Source of the DNA: Beijerinckia mobilis | Lineage (GTDB): Bacteria; Pseudomonadota; Alphaproteobacteria; Rhizobiales; Beijerinckiaceae | Reading direction: 5' to 3' | DNA: 64,000 bases | NCBI RefSeq assembly: GCF_000745425.1 | Contig: NZ_JQJH01000002.1 | Location: forward strand, 186,001-250,000 | In this document: positions 28,004 to 36,709 of the stretch, one piece after another | How positions within the stretch are numbered: the first letter of the stretch is position 1 | Layout: the number at the start of each line of letters is the position of its first letter | Made by a program: the position numbers and the translations under genes | Notes under the pieces: model-generated | Seen by the model: the letters and a program-made list of their open reading frames with translations, nothing else | Told to the model about the DNA's origin: nothing | Databases searched by the model: none

Positions 28004-28542
28004 CAATGACTATCCTCCAGCAGCTGCATCAGACGCTGCCGCGCCCTGGCGAGGCGGGACATTACCGTGCCGAGCGGCACGCCGCTGATGGCGGCAATGT
28101 CACGATAGGCGAGAGCGTGATATTCGCGCAGCACGAGGATTTCCTTGAGATCGACCGGCAAGGCGTCGATCACGCGGGTCAGGCGCATTGTCTCCTGCTT
28201 GGCGATGAGGAGACTCTCAGGTGTATCCGGCGTATGGGTATGAACACCGCCGGTTTCCATCACCTGCTCGTCGGCGGGATCTTTATCCTCCTTGATGGCG
28301 AGGCGTTCGGCCTTGCGCTTCTGTAGCCAGGAATAGCAAAGATTGCGGACGATGGTGAGAAACCACGCACGGGCATTCTCCTCCACGAAGGTTTCCATAG
28401 CGCGATAGGCCCGCAGGGAAGCCTCCTGCACGATATCTTCGGCATCGGCGGCGCTCCCCGTCAACCAGCGCGCAAGCCGGTAAGCTTCGTCGAGCCTGGG
28501 CAGGACGAGGCGGGAGAATCGCTCTTTGGCGAAGGCGCTCAC
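28003..28542 (-). CDS. ECF (sigma-70 group 4) RNA polymerase sigma factor
   Basis: The 179 residues hold region 2 (YRLARWLTGSAADAEDIVQEASLRAYRAM, 20-50) and region 4 with the helix-turn-helix (AYRDIAAISGVPLGTVMSRLARAR, about 140-170), joined by a 30-residue linker. Region 3 is missing, as in all ECF factors. GTG 28542 follows a GGAGGTGG ribosome site. The anti-sigma gene overlaps its 3' end, and a cupredoxin and a phosphoesterase gene precede it on the same strand. The signal and target promoter are not evident. Confidence 0.92.
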   Translation of the reverse strand: MSAFAKERFSRLVLPRLDEAYRLARWLTGSAADAEDIVQEASLRAYRAMETFVEENARAWFLTIVRNLCYSWLQKRKAERLAIKEDKDPADEQVMETGGVHTHTPDTPESLLIAKQETMRLTRVIDALPVDLKEILVLREYHALAYRDIAAISGVPLGTVMSRLARARQRLMQLLEDSH

Positions 28543-28599
28543 GCCACCTCCGCCCTTGGCGCGTTCAGGAATGCGCGCGGCATGATATCCATTGAATGT

Positions 28600-28974
28600 T
28601 CACGGTGCCTTGACGATGATTTTGCCCGTCATCCGCGGGTGAAGCGAGCAGAAATAAACATATTCTCCCGGTTCTGTCATCGTCACGGTGAATTGATCCT
28701 CGGTATCCAGAGCTTTCGATTTAAAGGTTCCATCGGTTGCAACGACTGTATGAGGAATATCGTCGTCGTTGACCCAGGTGATCGTCGTGCCCGGAGCGAC
28801 GGTCGTTTCCACAGGGGTAAAGGTGAAATTATCCACGTGAATGGTGACCGGCTGTGCGAAGCATAACGAAGACGACATCAACAAGATGGCAACGCTAAGG
28901 CACGAGGCTGCGGGGGAAGTATTTGCCTGTTTGTGGCGTATACGCCACGCCGATATGTCGGATGGCTGAATCAT
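28600..28974 (-). CDS. Periplasmic cupredoxin (amicyanin/pseudoazurin-like blue copper protein)
   Basis: The 124 residues include a signal peptide (ASCLSVAILLMSSSLCFAQ) and an eight-strand cupredoxin domain with all type 1 copper ligands: His in DDIPHTV, then Cys, His and Met in YFCSLHPRM. Such proteins carry single electrons in the periplasm. ATG 28974 has GAGGAGA just upstream; a start at 28998 that overlaps the metallophosphoesterase stop is possible. Placement ahead of the sigma gene suggests the operon responds to copper, redox or envelope stress, which is inference. Confidence 0.88.
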   Translation of the reverse strand: MIQPSDISAWRIRHKQANTSPAASCLSVAILLMSSSLCFAQPVTIHVDNFTFTPVETTVAPGTTITWVNDDDIPHTVVATDGTFKSKALDTEDQFTVTMTEPGEYVYFCSLHPRMTGKIIVKAP

Positions 28975-28994
28975 GGCTTTCTCCTCGGCCTGGG

Positions 28995-29951
28995 TCATTT
29001 GCTGGTACCTTCGCCTGCAAGCGTGTGATCAACGACCGCGAGACGATCCTCGCCGCGCTGGAACGTCACATCGGTAATGCCGAGAAATGTCCGCAGAAGA
29101 CCCGGCGGTACCTTCATCGGGCCGGGCGAGGCGGCGGTGCCGGGCGCAGGCTGCGGAAAAGCCGTCGAACGGGCGGTATGGAAGGTGACGGCGCCCTCCA
29201 CCTTTTGCATCACCTGATGAATATGGCCGTTCAGCACCGTGACCGAGCCGAACCGTTTCAGGAGATCGAGCACGCGCGCGCTGTCCTCGGTTCCCCAGCC
29301 CCATTCCGGATAGATCGACCAGAGGGGAATATGCGCGAAGACGACGATCGGCGTGGAGGATGAAAGCGGTTTCAGATCGGCAGCGAGCCAGGCGATCTGA
29401 TCGGCGCCGAGATTGCCGAGACCGCCGGCCTTGAGATCGACGACATTGACACAGCCGATGAAATGGACACCTTCGTGATCAAACGAGCGCCAGCCAGCAC
29501 CGCTGGTGCCCTTGCCGTAACGGGCGAGATAGGACTGGCCCGGATTGTCATCGAGGACATCATGTTCTCCGGGCACGTAAAAGACAGGCGCGCCGAGCTC
29601 CTTGAGGATTTGATCCGCATCGTCGAATTGCGACTCTTTTGAAAGATGCGTGATATCGCCTGTATGCAGGAAGAAGGCGGGTTTGGTGGGGAGGGTTTTG
29701 ATAGAAGCGACGGCTTCCCGTAAAGTGCCGAGCGTATCCGGATTGGCGGGTTTGTCGAAGCCGACATGGCTGTCGCTGATCTGGACGAAGCTGAATGTCT
29801 TTGAAGGATTAAGCGCCGCCGCCTTTGCCAGAGGCATCGAGCCCGGAACGCCGCCTACCAAGGTCCAGACCATGCCGGTCCCGGCCCATAGCATACATTC
29901 GAGAGTGTGGCGTCGCGTTACGCCTGCGCTGTCATCATTTTGTGCACTCAT
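28995..29951 (-). CDS. Exported metallophosphoesterase, twin-arginine-like signal
   Basis: The 318-residue calcineurin-like phosphoesterase shows the metal-binding series: QISDSHVG, HTGDITH, GEHDV (Asn of GNHD replaced by Glu), FAHIPLW and NGHIHQ. The N-terminus reads VTRRHTLECMLWAGTG, a plausible Tat signal, in keeping with an enzyme that would be metal-loaded before export. It is the first gene of the four-gene minus-strand group ending with the anti-sigma factor. The substrate is unknown. The Asn-to-Glu change at a metal ligand is worth noting. Confidence 0.85.
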   Translation of the reverse strand: MSAQNDDSAGVTRRHTLECMLWAGTGMVWTLVGGVPGSMPLAKAAALNPSKTFSFVQISDSHVGFDKPANPDTLGTLREAVASIKTLPTKPAFFLHTGDITHLSKESQFDDADQILKELGAPVFYVPGEHDVLDDNPGQSYLARYGKGTSGAGWRSFDHEGVHFIGCVNVVDLKAGGLGNLGADQIAWLAADLKPLSSSTPIVVFAHIPLWSIYPEWGWGTEDSARVLDLLKRFGSVTVLNGHIHQVMQKVEGAVTFHTARSTAFPQPAPGTAASPGPMKVPPGLLRTFLGITDVTFQRGEDRLAVVDHTLAGEGTSK

Positions 29952-30611
29952 TATCAATCTCCCAAAGCGCATTGCTTTGAGGAGGTAACCGTCTCGATCC
30001 GGATTTATTCCGTCCTATTCCGGTCCCGGGCAAATTTTTTCTCTCATCGAGGAAGGCCGAGGCTTTTGGAACATTTTCCGATCTTGGTGAATCGCTTCGC
30101 GGTTTCTTTCCCGCGGTTTCTTTCCTTTGAATAGGATTTCTGTGCGTGGCCGCGGTAAGCGCGTCGCTCTGCCGCATAGCCCGGGAATCGTTGCAAGCGA
30201 CTGGCGGGACCTCGATCGACCGTCATGAAAACGAATGACCTTTCGAGTATATTGAATAGTGGATGAGCATGATTTCAGAAGCGGCAAGTCCTCGGCATAA
30301 TATACAATCTATATGATGAGTAGGGTGCAGGTCTGTACCTCGGGGAATTGTATTGTCTTTCTGGCGTGTGACAAAAGGTATATTTAAGGCGGTTCTTGAA
30401 AGATTTTATAATATATCGTATAGGATATGCGCATGCTAAGCGCAGATATGTTATGTAAATTTAAAACATAATGATATGTCTGTATGGTTTTGTCGATTTG
30501 CGTACTGCTGTGCTTGAATCTGTACGAAATGGCAATTATTGGTAATTTGGTAACGGGTTTGCCGGAAATTTGTTTTATGATAAGTAATAAAATATATAGT
30601 ATGAGGCAGTT
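29952..30611. other. AT-rich intergenic region upstream of the oxygenase gene
   Basis: About 660 bp without a credible gene. The right half (from about 30240) is strikingly AT-rich compared with all neighbouring DNA and full of TATA-like stretches (for example around 30400-30420 and 30580-30600), which could be promoters. No repeats or hairpins of note. Confidence 0.5.
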
Positions 30612-31451
30612 GTGTCGAATCTATTGTTGAAATTTGATCGCGTATCGCTGCATTTTGAAGATCTTATGAATAAAAATGTTTTGGCTGCGGCGGATGATCT
30701 CGCCGGCACTTTCCAAAACAATCGGCCATTTCCTTTTCTCGTCGTCGATAATTTTTTTGCTGACGGGCTGCTTGAGGAAGTACGGTCCGAATTCGACATG
30801 CTGGAATATGGTGATTGGCGTGTCCATGATGGAAAGAACGAATTCAAGTTTCTTTCCACGCCCGAAAAGCAATTTGGTCCGGCGACGCAAATCTATTTCT
30901 CACTTCTGCATTCCAGCCGTTTCATCCGTTTCCTGCAAACGGTGACCGGTATTCCAGGCTTGATCTGCGATCCGCTTCTCAAAAGTGGAGGCATGCACAA
31001 GATTCCGACCGATGGCCGTTTCGCCATGCATCTCGATTTCAACAAACATCCGGAAACGAGGCTCGACAACCGCCTGGTGTTCATCACCTACCTCAATAAG
31101 GACTGGCATTCTTCCTATGGTGGCCAGCTCGAATTATGGGACGGAAATGAACAGAGTGAGACCGTGAAGATCGATCCGATTTTTGGCCGTTCGGTTTTTT
31201 TCGCGCAATCCTCAAAAAGCATTCATGGCCATCCGGAGCCCGTGAGCGCCCCTGATAATCAGCCGCGTTGTTCAGTCGCTGCCTATTTTTATACGAACGG
31301 GCGCGAGGACGGGGCGGATACAGAGGAACATTCGACAATCATCAAGCGCGACATCGTTTTGCGTGGCAAGATGCGGCTTTGGAACAATATCAAATATTGT
31401 ACGCCGCCGATCCTCATCGATCTCTATCGCCGCATCAGTGACAAACATTGA
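30612..31451 (+). CDS. 2-oxoglutarate/Fe(II)-dependent dioxygenase, prolyl-4-hydroxylase-like
   Basis: The 279 residues carry the facial triad in a double-stranded beta-helix: His140 and Asp142 in MHLDFNKHP, a distal His (205 or 207 in SIHGHPEP), and Arg219 in PRCSVAAYFYT for 2-oxoglutarate. The size and the FLVVDNFF opening fit the family that hydroxylates proline or other side chains. GTG 30612 is the start, with GAGG nearby. Upstream DNA is far more AT-rich than the chromosome, so the gene may be acquired. It stands alone and is convergent with dapE. Confidence 0.85.
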   Translation: MSNLLLKFDRVSLHFEDLMNKNVLAAADDLAGTFQNNRPFPFLVVDNFFADGLLEEVRSEFDMLEYGDWRVHDGKNEFKFLSTPEKQFGPATQIYFSLLHSSRFIRFLQTVTGIPGLICDPLLKSGGMHKIPTDGRFAMHLDFNKHPETRLDNRLVFITYLNKDWHSSYGGQLELWDGNEQSETVKIDPIFGRSVFFAQSSKSIHGHPEPVSAPDNQPRCSVAAYFYTNGREDGADTEEHSTIIKRDIVLRGKMRLWNNIKYCTPPILIDLYRRISDKH

Positions 31452-31517
31452 CGCTTGTCGTATCTCCGATCGGACATGGTTCCGTTTTTATGACAGGCCG
31501 CTGACGCTGAGAATGTT

Positions 31518-32675
31518 TCACCGTTCCCGGCTATCGAAATAATCCACGAGAATAGACTCATAGATCTCCTTCAGGCGTGTGATGTCGTCCACCGACACAC
31601 GCTCATCGACCATATGCATGGTCTGCCCGACGAGCCCGAATTCCACCACGGGACAATAAGCGGAAATGAAACGCGCATCCGAAGTGCCGCCCGTCGTCGA
31701 CAATTCGGGGCGACGGCCGGTCCCTTTTTCGATCGCGGAGGCGACGAGTTCGGTGAAGGGGTCCGGCTTTGTGAGGAAGGCCGGCGCGTTGCACGGCTCG
31801 AAAGTGAGAGTGTAAGCGGCATTCTCCGCCACTTTCTCTATCCTTGTCGCGAGCTCCTGCCGCAATGTTTCAGCCGTCCACAGGTCGTTGAAGCGGATGT
31901 TGAATTTCGCTTCCGCCTGAGCCGGAATGACATTATAGGCGCCGGTTCCGGAGGTGAGGGCGACCACTTCGAGATTGGAGGCATCGAAATGCGCCGTGCC
32001 TTCGTCGAGCGGTACCTTCAATGCCGCGATCAGACGTATCAGGGTCGGGATCGGATTGTCCGCGCGCTGCGGATAGGCGACATGGCCCTGCTTGCCCTGC
32101 ACGCGCAGCGTTCCGTTTAGAGAACCGCGCCGTCCGATCTTGATCATATCGCCGAGCTGTTGCGGATTGGTCGGCTCGCCCACGATGCAATGATCAAAAT
32201 GTTCTCCCTGTTCGGTCGCCCAGTGCAGGAGTTTGATGGTGCCGTTGATCGAGGGGCCTTCCTCGTCGCCGGTGATCAGAAAGGCGATCGACCCTTCGAA
32301 ACTGTGCGTGGTGACGAAATCCATCGCCGCTATGGCGAAGGCGGCGATGGCGCCTTTCATATCGGCGGCGCCGCGGCCCCAGATCTGGCCGTCCTCGATC
32401 TTGCCGGCAAAGGGATCGAACCGCCAGTCGGAAGCACTGCCCACTGGCACCACATCCGTATGTCCGGCGAAGGCGAGGCAGGGACCCTTAGTGCCGAAAC
32501 GCGCATAGAGATTGTCGATATCGGGCGTGCCCTCGTCCTGAAAAGTCAGGCGATGGGTGCGAAATCCCGCCTGTTTCAGCCGGTTTTCCAGAATGCCGAG
32601 CGCGCCACCATCCTGCGGCGTGACGGAGGGGCAGGCAATGAGAGCGCGGGCGAGGTCGAGCGCATTATCTTGCAT
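31518..32675 (-). CDS. dapE: Succinyl-diaminopimelate desuccinylase
   Basis: Hydrolyses N-succinyl-LL-diaminopimelate in lysine and cell-wall synthesis; dizinc M20 enzyme, 385 residues. Seen: GHTDVVPVG with the first metal His, GAADMKGAIAAF, the catalytic Glu in LITGDEEGPS, and the GGTSDARF motif near the C-terminus. ATG 32675 is preferred; GTG 32684 lies 9 nt upstream in the same frame. dapD lies about 1.3 kb away with udgX and a DUF805 gene between, so the two dap genes are not in one transcript. Confidence 0.95.
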   Translation of the reverse strand: MQDNALDLARALIACPSVTPQDGGALGILENRLKQAGFRTHRLTFQDEGTPDIDNLYARFGTKGPCLAFAGHTDVVPVGSASDWRFDPFAGKIEDGQIWGRGAADMKGAIAAFAIAAMDFVTTHSFEGSIAFLITGDEEGPSINGTIKLLHWATEQGEHFDHCIVGEPTNPQQLGDMIKIGRRGSLNGTLRVQGKQGHVAYPQRADNPIPTLIRLIAALKVPLDEGTAHFDASNLEVVALTSGTGAYNVIPAQAEAKFNIRFNDLWTAETLRQELATRIEKVAENAAYTLTFEPCNAPAFLTKPDPFTELVASAIEKGTGRRPELSTTGGTSDARFISAYCPVVEFGLVGQTMHMVDERVSVDDITRLKEIYESILVDYFDSRER

Positions 32676-32817
32676 GGAAGGCACTTTCGGCGGAGTTGTT
32701 CCCGCAGGGATGCATCATTGCGCTCTCTTATACGTTGGTCGTCACGGGATTTTGGAAAAAATTCCGAATCTGTGCGCCGGGCGCGAACGGATTCCTTCAT
32801 CGAACAAGAGGGGCGCG

Positions 32818-33444
32818 ATGACGGAGCGGCACGAACAGGTTTCAGAGCCAGATACGGATTTCGACCGGCTCATCGCGGAAGCGCGGCAGTGTCACCGTTG
32901 TCCCCTGTGGCAACAGGCGCGGCAGATGGTTTTCGGCGAGGGGCCGCTCGACGCCGAGACCATGCTTGTGGGTGAGGCGCCGGGCGATCGCGAGGATGTG
33001 CTCGGTCACCCTTTCGTCGGCCCCGCCGGCCATCTGCTCGATCGGGCGCTTCAAGATGTGGGGCTCGATCGAAAAGGCCTTTATCTCACCAATGCGGTGA
33101 AACATTTCAAATTCGAGCCGCGCGGCAAGCGCCGCATCCATCAATCGCCGGTCGCCTCGGAAATTAAAGCCTGCAATGTCTGGCTTGAGGCGGAGCTTGC
33201 GCTCGTAAAACCCAAAGTGATCGTGGCCTTGGGGTCGGTGGCAGCGCGTGGGCTCACCGGTCATGTCGTGCGGATCGGCGCCTCGCGCGGCAGGCCCTTG
33301 CCCTTCGGCGAGACGAGCCTCCTGGTGACGACCCATCCCTCCGCCATCCTGCGCATGGAGGAGCCGGAAAAATCAGAAAATTACGCGCTGTTTCTGGAGG
33401 ATCTGCGCCTCATCCCGGCTCTCATCGCGCATGATTCTTCGTAA
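32818..33444 (+). CDS. udgX: UdgX-type uracil-DNA glycosylase
   Basis: The 208 residues belong to the family 4/5 uracil-DNA glycosylase superfamily: GEAPGDREDVLGHPFVGPAG (52-71) and LLVTTHPSAILRM near the end. The loop KRRIH at 104-108 is the mark of UdgX, whose histidine forms a covalent bond with the uracil sugar. Only three cysteines exist (25, 28, 119), although the family uses four for its iron-sulfur cluster. ATG 32818 follows AAGAGGGG. Divergent from dapE and convergent with the DUF805 gene. Confidence 0.88.
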   Translation: MTERHEQVSEPDTDFDRLIAEARQCHRCPLWQQARQMVFGEGPLDAETMLVGEAPGDREDVLGHPFVGPAGHLLDRALQDVGLDRKGLYLTNAVKHFKFEPRGKRRIHQSPVASEIKACNVWLEAELALVKPKVIVALGSVAARGLTGHVVRIGASRGRPLPFGETSLLVTTHPSAILRMEEPEKSENYALFLEDLRLIPALIAHDSS

Positions 33445-33474
33445 GCGAAGGCTGTCGGGAGTGAGGGGGCGCAG

Positions 33475-33978
33475 TCACTGGCCTCCGCTTTGCGGCCGCG
33501 AGCGCATGAAACCCAATTCGCCGATGTTCCATACAAGGATCAGGACGAGCAGCACGTCGAGCCCGATGACATAGAAGCGCGGCATCACCTCGGTGACGCG
33601 AGGCTGCAACCAATGCGCCGCCCCGGCGCATAGAGCCGCGACCGGCAGCAGTCCGGCCAGGCTCGGCGGCCGTGCCCTGTCCCGCCAGCGTTTGGCGCTG
33701 AGATTATAATAACAGATGCCGATCAACAGAACCGCGAAGGCATAGAAGATGAGATAGACGAAGGTGGCGATGACTGCGGGATCGAAAAACGCCTGTTTGG
33801 CGAGATCATGTTCGGCAAAAGGCGAAATGACCCACCAGATGAGGGTGAGGAGAGCCAGAAGCGCCGCGAGCCGGGCCGCATGACGGCGCCAGGTCGAGGC
33901 ACTGATGAGGCCCTGGTCGGATTTGAACAGGAAGGCGAAACGCCGCTCGTCGGGCGCCCCGTCGGATGGCTCTGTCAT
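33475..33978 (-). CDS. DUF805-like integral membrane protein
   Basis: The 167 residues contain about four hydrophobic helices (LAALLALLTLIWWVI, FVYLIFYAFAVLLIGICYYNL, AGLLPVAALCAGAAHWL, YVIGLDVLLVLILVWNIG). YYNLSAKRWRDRARPP between helices two and three matches the basic loop of DUF805 (YhaH-like) proteins. No known role. ATG 33978 overlaps the dapD stop (ATGA). Confidence 0.75.
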   Translation of the reverse strand: MTEPSDGAPDERRFAFLFKSDQGLISASTWRRHAARLAALLALLTLIWWVISPFAEHDLAKQAFFDPAVIATFVYLIFYAFAVLLIGICYYNLSAKRWRDRARPPSLAGLLPVAALCAGAAHWLQPRVTEVMPRFYVIGLDVLLVLILVWNIGELGFMRSRPQSGGQ

Positions 33979-34835
33979 CAATCTCTCAAAAGCTCGTTGA
34001 TGCCCGTCTTGGAGCGCGTCTGCGCATCGACGGTTTTGACGATTACCGCGCAATAGAGCGAGGGACCGGGCGTACCGTCGGGCAGGGGCTTGCCCGGCAG
34101 ATTGCCGGAAACCACCACCGAATAAGGTGGCACATAGCCCATATGGATCTTGCCCGTCGCGCGGTCGATGATCTTGGTCGATGAGGAAATGAACACGCCC
34201 ATGGCGAGCACCGAGCCCTGGCCGATGATCACGCCTTCGACGACCTCCGAACGCGCGCCGATGAAGCAATCATCCTCAATGATCGTCGGATTGGCCTGCA
34301 ACGGTTCGAGCACGCCGCCGATGCCGACACCGCCCGAAAGATGCACGTTCTTGCCGATCTGCGCACAGGAGCCGACCGTCGCCCAGGTATCGACCATGGT
34401 GCCGGAATCGACATAGGCGCCGAGATTGACGAAGGAGGGCATGAGCACGACGCCCGGTGCGATATAGGCCGAGCGGCGCACGACGCAATTGGGCACGGAG
34501 CGGAAACCCGCCGCCGCATGGTCTGCCGCTCTCCATCCGGCGAATTTGGAGGGTACCTTGTCCCACCAGAAGGCGCCGCCTGGGCCACCTTCAATCGTCG
34601 ACATGTCATTCAGGCGGAAGGAGAGCAGCACCGCCTTTTTGAGCCATTGATTGACCTTCCAGGCTTCAGGCCCGGAGCCGCCTTCCTGTTTTTCGGCGAC
34701 ACGCAGCTTGCCGGAATCAAGCTCCAGAAGCGCGCGTTCGACGGCGTCGCGCACATCACCCTGCGTCGAAGCATTGATATTCGCGCGGTCCTCGAAGGCG
34801 GCCTCGATCAGGCTTTCGAGCGGAGAATTCGCCAT
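33978..34835 (-). CDS. dapD: Tetrahydrodipicolinate N-succinyltransferase
   Basis: Transfers succinyl from succinyl-CoA to tetrahydrodipicolinate in the diaminopimelate/lysine route; 285 residues, trimeric left-handed beta-helix. The hexapeptide repeats are evident from about 115 to 220 ([65 protein letters not shown]). The N-terminal helical domain includes [19 protein letters not shown]. Size is normal. Confidence 0.96.
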   Translation of the reverse strand: MANSPLESLIEAAFEDRANINASTQGDVRDAVERALLELDSGKLRVAEKQEGGSGPEAWKVNQWLKKAVLLSFRLNDMSTIEGGPGGAFWWDKVPSKFAGWRAADHAAAGFRSVPNCVVRRSAYIAPGVVLMPSFVNLGAYVDSGTMVDTWATVGSCAQIGKNVHLSGGVGIGGVLEPLQANPTIIEDDCFIGARSEVVEGVIIGQGSVLAMGVFISSSTKIIDRATGKIHMGYVPPYSVVVSGNLPGKPLPDGTPGPSLYCAVIVKTVDAQTRSKTGINELLRD

Positions 34836-35203
34836 TCTGTCTTCTTCCCGTTGGACTTTCTTTGCCGGATGGTTTCGACGGCCGCACGGGTGAAGTCAAG
34901 CCCACGGCACTGCTTTTGGGGCTTTTGCCGGCAATTGCGGAAAGGCTCTCGTTCCGGGTCCTCATACCTGGCTGCCGCGACGGCGGGGTGGCGGTTTTCC
35001 ACCGAATGTCCCTTGATCCCAATCTGGCGGGATCAAACAGGTGATAAACGTCGGCTATGTCGTTGCGAAACTCGGGTGCCGTCACGAGCGCGCCATCGTC
35101 ATGGACGTTTCCGCTCCCGATTCTTTCCTTCATTCCCGGTCATGCGGGCCAAGCAAAAGGCCGTCGAGGACGATGACCGTCCGCGGGCGGGAAAAGGTGT
35201 CTC
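34836..35203. other. Intergenic region upstream of dapD
   Basis: This 368-bp gap lies between dapD and a decayed plus-strand gene. I see no coding frame, repeat or terminator. The promoter for dapD should be here. Confidence 0.4.
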
Positions 35204-35937
35204 ATGTTGTCTTCGTTGAATGCTTATGGTGGCTCGAACGCCCTCCAACTGCTGACTTTGTTCGGGGTGAAATTCTCCGCTTTGCCTTCGGACGGGGGGC
35301 TTGCGCTAATGTTCAGGCAGCCTCGGCCTGTATTTCGGGCTATAATGTGAAGGATCCGGGCGTCACCATCGCGGCGCCGGGAGCATTGCAACAGATCAAT
35401 GATGCCGTCGCCTTAGTCAATCAGTATGTCTAGAGCATTTTGCATTGACGTTGAATGGCTTCGTGATTCCATAGCCTTGAAAACACTTTAGTTTTTTGAG
35501 TGAAGCGTTTCTGGATATATCCGAAACGCTTTAGGGGCAAAATGCGCTCGATCCCGCCACGAACCATGGAGCAAGCGCCGAGGATGGCTCTCTCAGTGGC
35601 ATGGGAGAGGCGGTCACGGTGGTCGATGTCCCGCTTGGCCAGGACGGCCCGTCTCTGACGGCGACACAGGATACGACCGTGTTCGCCAAAGGGCTTCCGT
35701 CGCTGGACAGCATCCAGAAGGCTTATAAGTCCTTGGAACTGACGGATCAGGTGACTGGATGGGGGGAAATTCGGTGGTAATTTCACCCTCGTCAAACTGC
35801 CTTCAAACGCTACTGGCGAGAGTAGTCAAGGCCTTCAGAGTTTTATGACATTTGAGTCTGGGGGAAACAAATGGGCGCTCGTTCTTCCTCAAAGTATGGT
35901 CAGCATGGGCATATCCTATAGCGAGAGCACCGGCTGA
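35204..35937 (+). pseudogene. Decayed gene broken by frameshifts and a repeat insertion
   Basis: Protein-like sequence runs in three frames: MLSSLNAYGGSNALQLLTLFG (from 35204), then GYNVKDPGVTIAAPGALQQ up to a stop at 35433, then after the repeat NALDPATNHGASAEDGSLSG and LPSLDSIQKAYKSLELTDQV (from about 35541), then GGNFTLVKLPSNATGESSQG to TGA at 35937. Changes of frame lie near 35300-35330 and in a run of six G at 35761-35766, and the 105-bp hairpin element (35431-35534) sits inside. I recognise no family; the fragments suggest one protein of roughly 210-220 residues rich in Asn, Gly and Ser. Confidence 0.65.
35431..35534 (+). repeat. Bipartite hairpin repeat, full copy 1 (within the decayed gene)
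   Basis: The element starts TAGAGCATTTTG and ends with a strong core hairpin (arms GAAGCGTTTC and GAAACGCTT around the TGGATATATCC centre, 35501-35530). Sequence and length match the copy at 61053 in the same orientation, and the copy at 52464 in reverse. Confidence 0.8.
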
Positions 35938-35938
35938 T

Positions 35939-35964
35939 CCGGCCCTTTCATGCGGCAGGGCCGG
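35939..35964 (-). terminator. Candidate hairpin terminator downstream of terD
   Basis: Arms CCGGCCCT and AGGGCCGG (8 bp) enclose a 10-nt loop. It lies 42 bp past the terD stop, but no T-run follows on the minus strand, so it could equally be a non-terminating hairpin. Confidence 0.4.
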
Positions 35965-36005
35965 AACCAAGTGTGCCGCGACGTGTGAGCTCGGTCCGGA
36001 ACCTA

Positions 36006-36584
36006 TCAGCCTATGTTTACGCCGTAATTCATCGCGAGGAGACCAAGGCCGCCCTTGTAGCCCTGGCCGACCGCGCGGAACTTCCAATCGGTACCATGAC
36101 GGTAGACTTCACCTAGGATCATCGCGGTTTCGACCGATGCGTCTTCGGATAAGTCGTAACGGACAACCTCCTTGCCCGACTTCTCATTGGCGAGGCGGAT
36201 GTAAGCGTTCGAGACCTGGCCGAACGATTGACCATTTTTGTCAGCTTCATGGATGGTGACAACGATGGCGACCTTGTCAACATCTGCAGGCATCTTCGAG
36301 AGCGTAATCTTAATCTGCTCGTCGTCACCTTCGCCTGCACCGGTACGATTATCACCCTGGTGGTTAACGGCACCACCGGCGGTGGTCAAGTTATTGTAGA
36401 ACACAAAATCACTGTCGCTGCGGACTTTACCAGAGACGCTCAGCAGAAAAGCCGAAGCATCGAGGTCAAAAGCTTTGCCATCGGTTGCGCGCACATCCCA
36501 TCCAAGGCCAATCGTGATCTCGTCAAGACCCGGTTCTTCCTTTGACAGTGAGACATTGCCGCCTTTCGAAAGCGAGATTGCCAT
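36006..36584 (-). CDS. terD: TerD-family stress protein
   Basis: The 192-residue cytoplasmic protein starts [20 protein letters not shown] and holds the TerD fold: [22 protein letters not shown], then [19 protein letters not shown] with clustered acidic residues that bind calcium. The family is tied to tellurite, phage and pore-forming colicin resistance in ter operons. It is the last gene of the minus-strand terZ-terA-DUF475-terD set, 125 bp after the DUF475 gene. Confidence 0.9.
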   Translation of the reverse strand: MAISLSKGGNVSLSKEEPGLDEITIGLGWDVRATDGKAFDLDASAFLLSVSGKVRSDSDFVFYNNLTTAGGAVNHQGDNRTGAGEGDDEQIKITLSKMPADVDKVAIVVTIHEADKNGQSFGQVSNAYIRLANEKSGKEVVRYDLSEDASVETAMILGEVYRHGTDWKFRAVGQGYKGGLGLLAMNYGVNIG

Positions 36585-36662
36585 GAGAGAATCCTTTCGA
36601 TTTTACTGAGGAAGACTGTTCGCGGGTGCGATCCCACCAAAAGGTGTGATTAAAGCAGCTTA

Positions 36663-36690
36663 GAGCATCTGGACATGTCCAGGAATGCTC
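36663..36690. repeat. Core hairpin of the bipartite repeat, diverged solo copy
   Basis: GAGCAT and ATGCTC flank a perfect 14-bp palindrome CTGGACATGTCCAG. The arrangement matches the core of the longer elements at 35431, 52464 and 61053. It lies between terD and the DUF475 gene and may also work as an mRNA hairpin. Confidence 0.55.
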
Positions 36691-36709
36691 CGCTCCGTCC
36701 GCGTTATAA

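Noticed and set aside
32160-32975. Plus-strand frame of 271 codons across dapE and the udgX start
   Set aside because: It is antisense to dapE and then runs into udgX in another frame; translation lacks conserved features.
34341-35219. Plus-strand frame of 292 codons opposite dapD
   Set aside because: Antisense to dapD for most of its length, with low-complexity translation.
36663-36690. Canonical terminator between the DUF475 gene and terD
   Set aside because: The hairpin is strong but has no T-run on the minus strand, and its sequence matches the dispersed repeat core, so I list it as a repeat.
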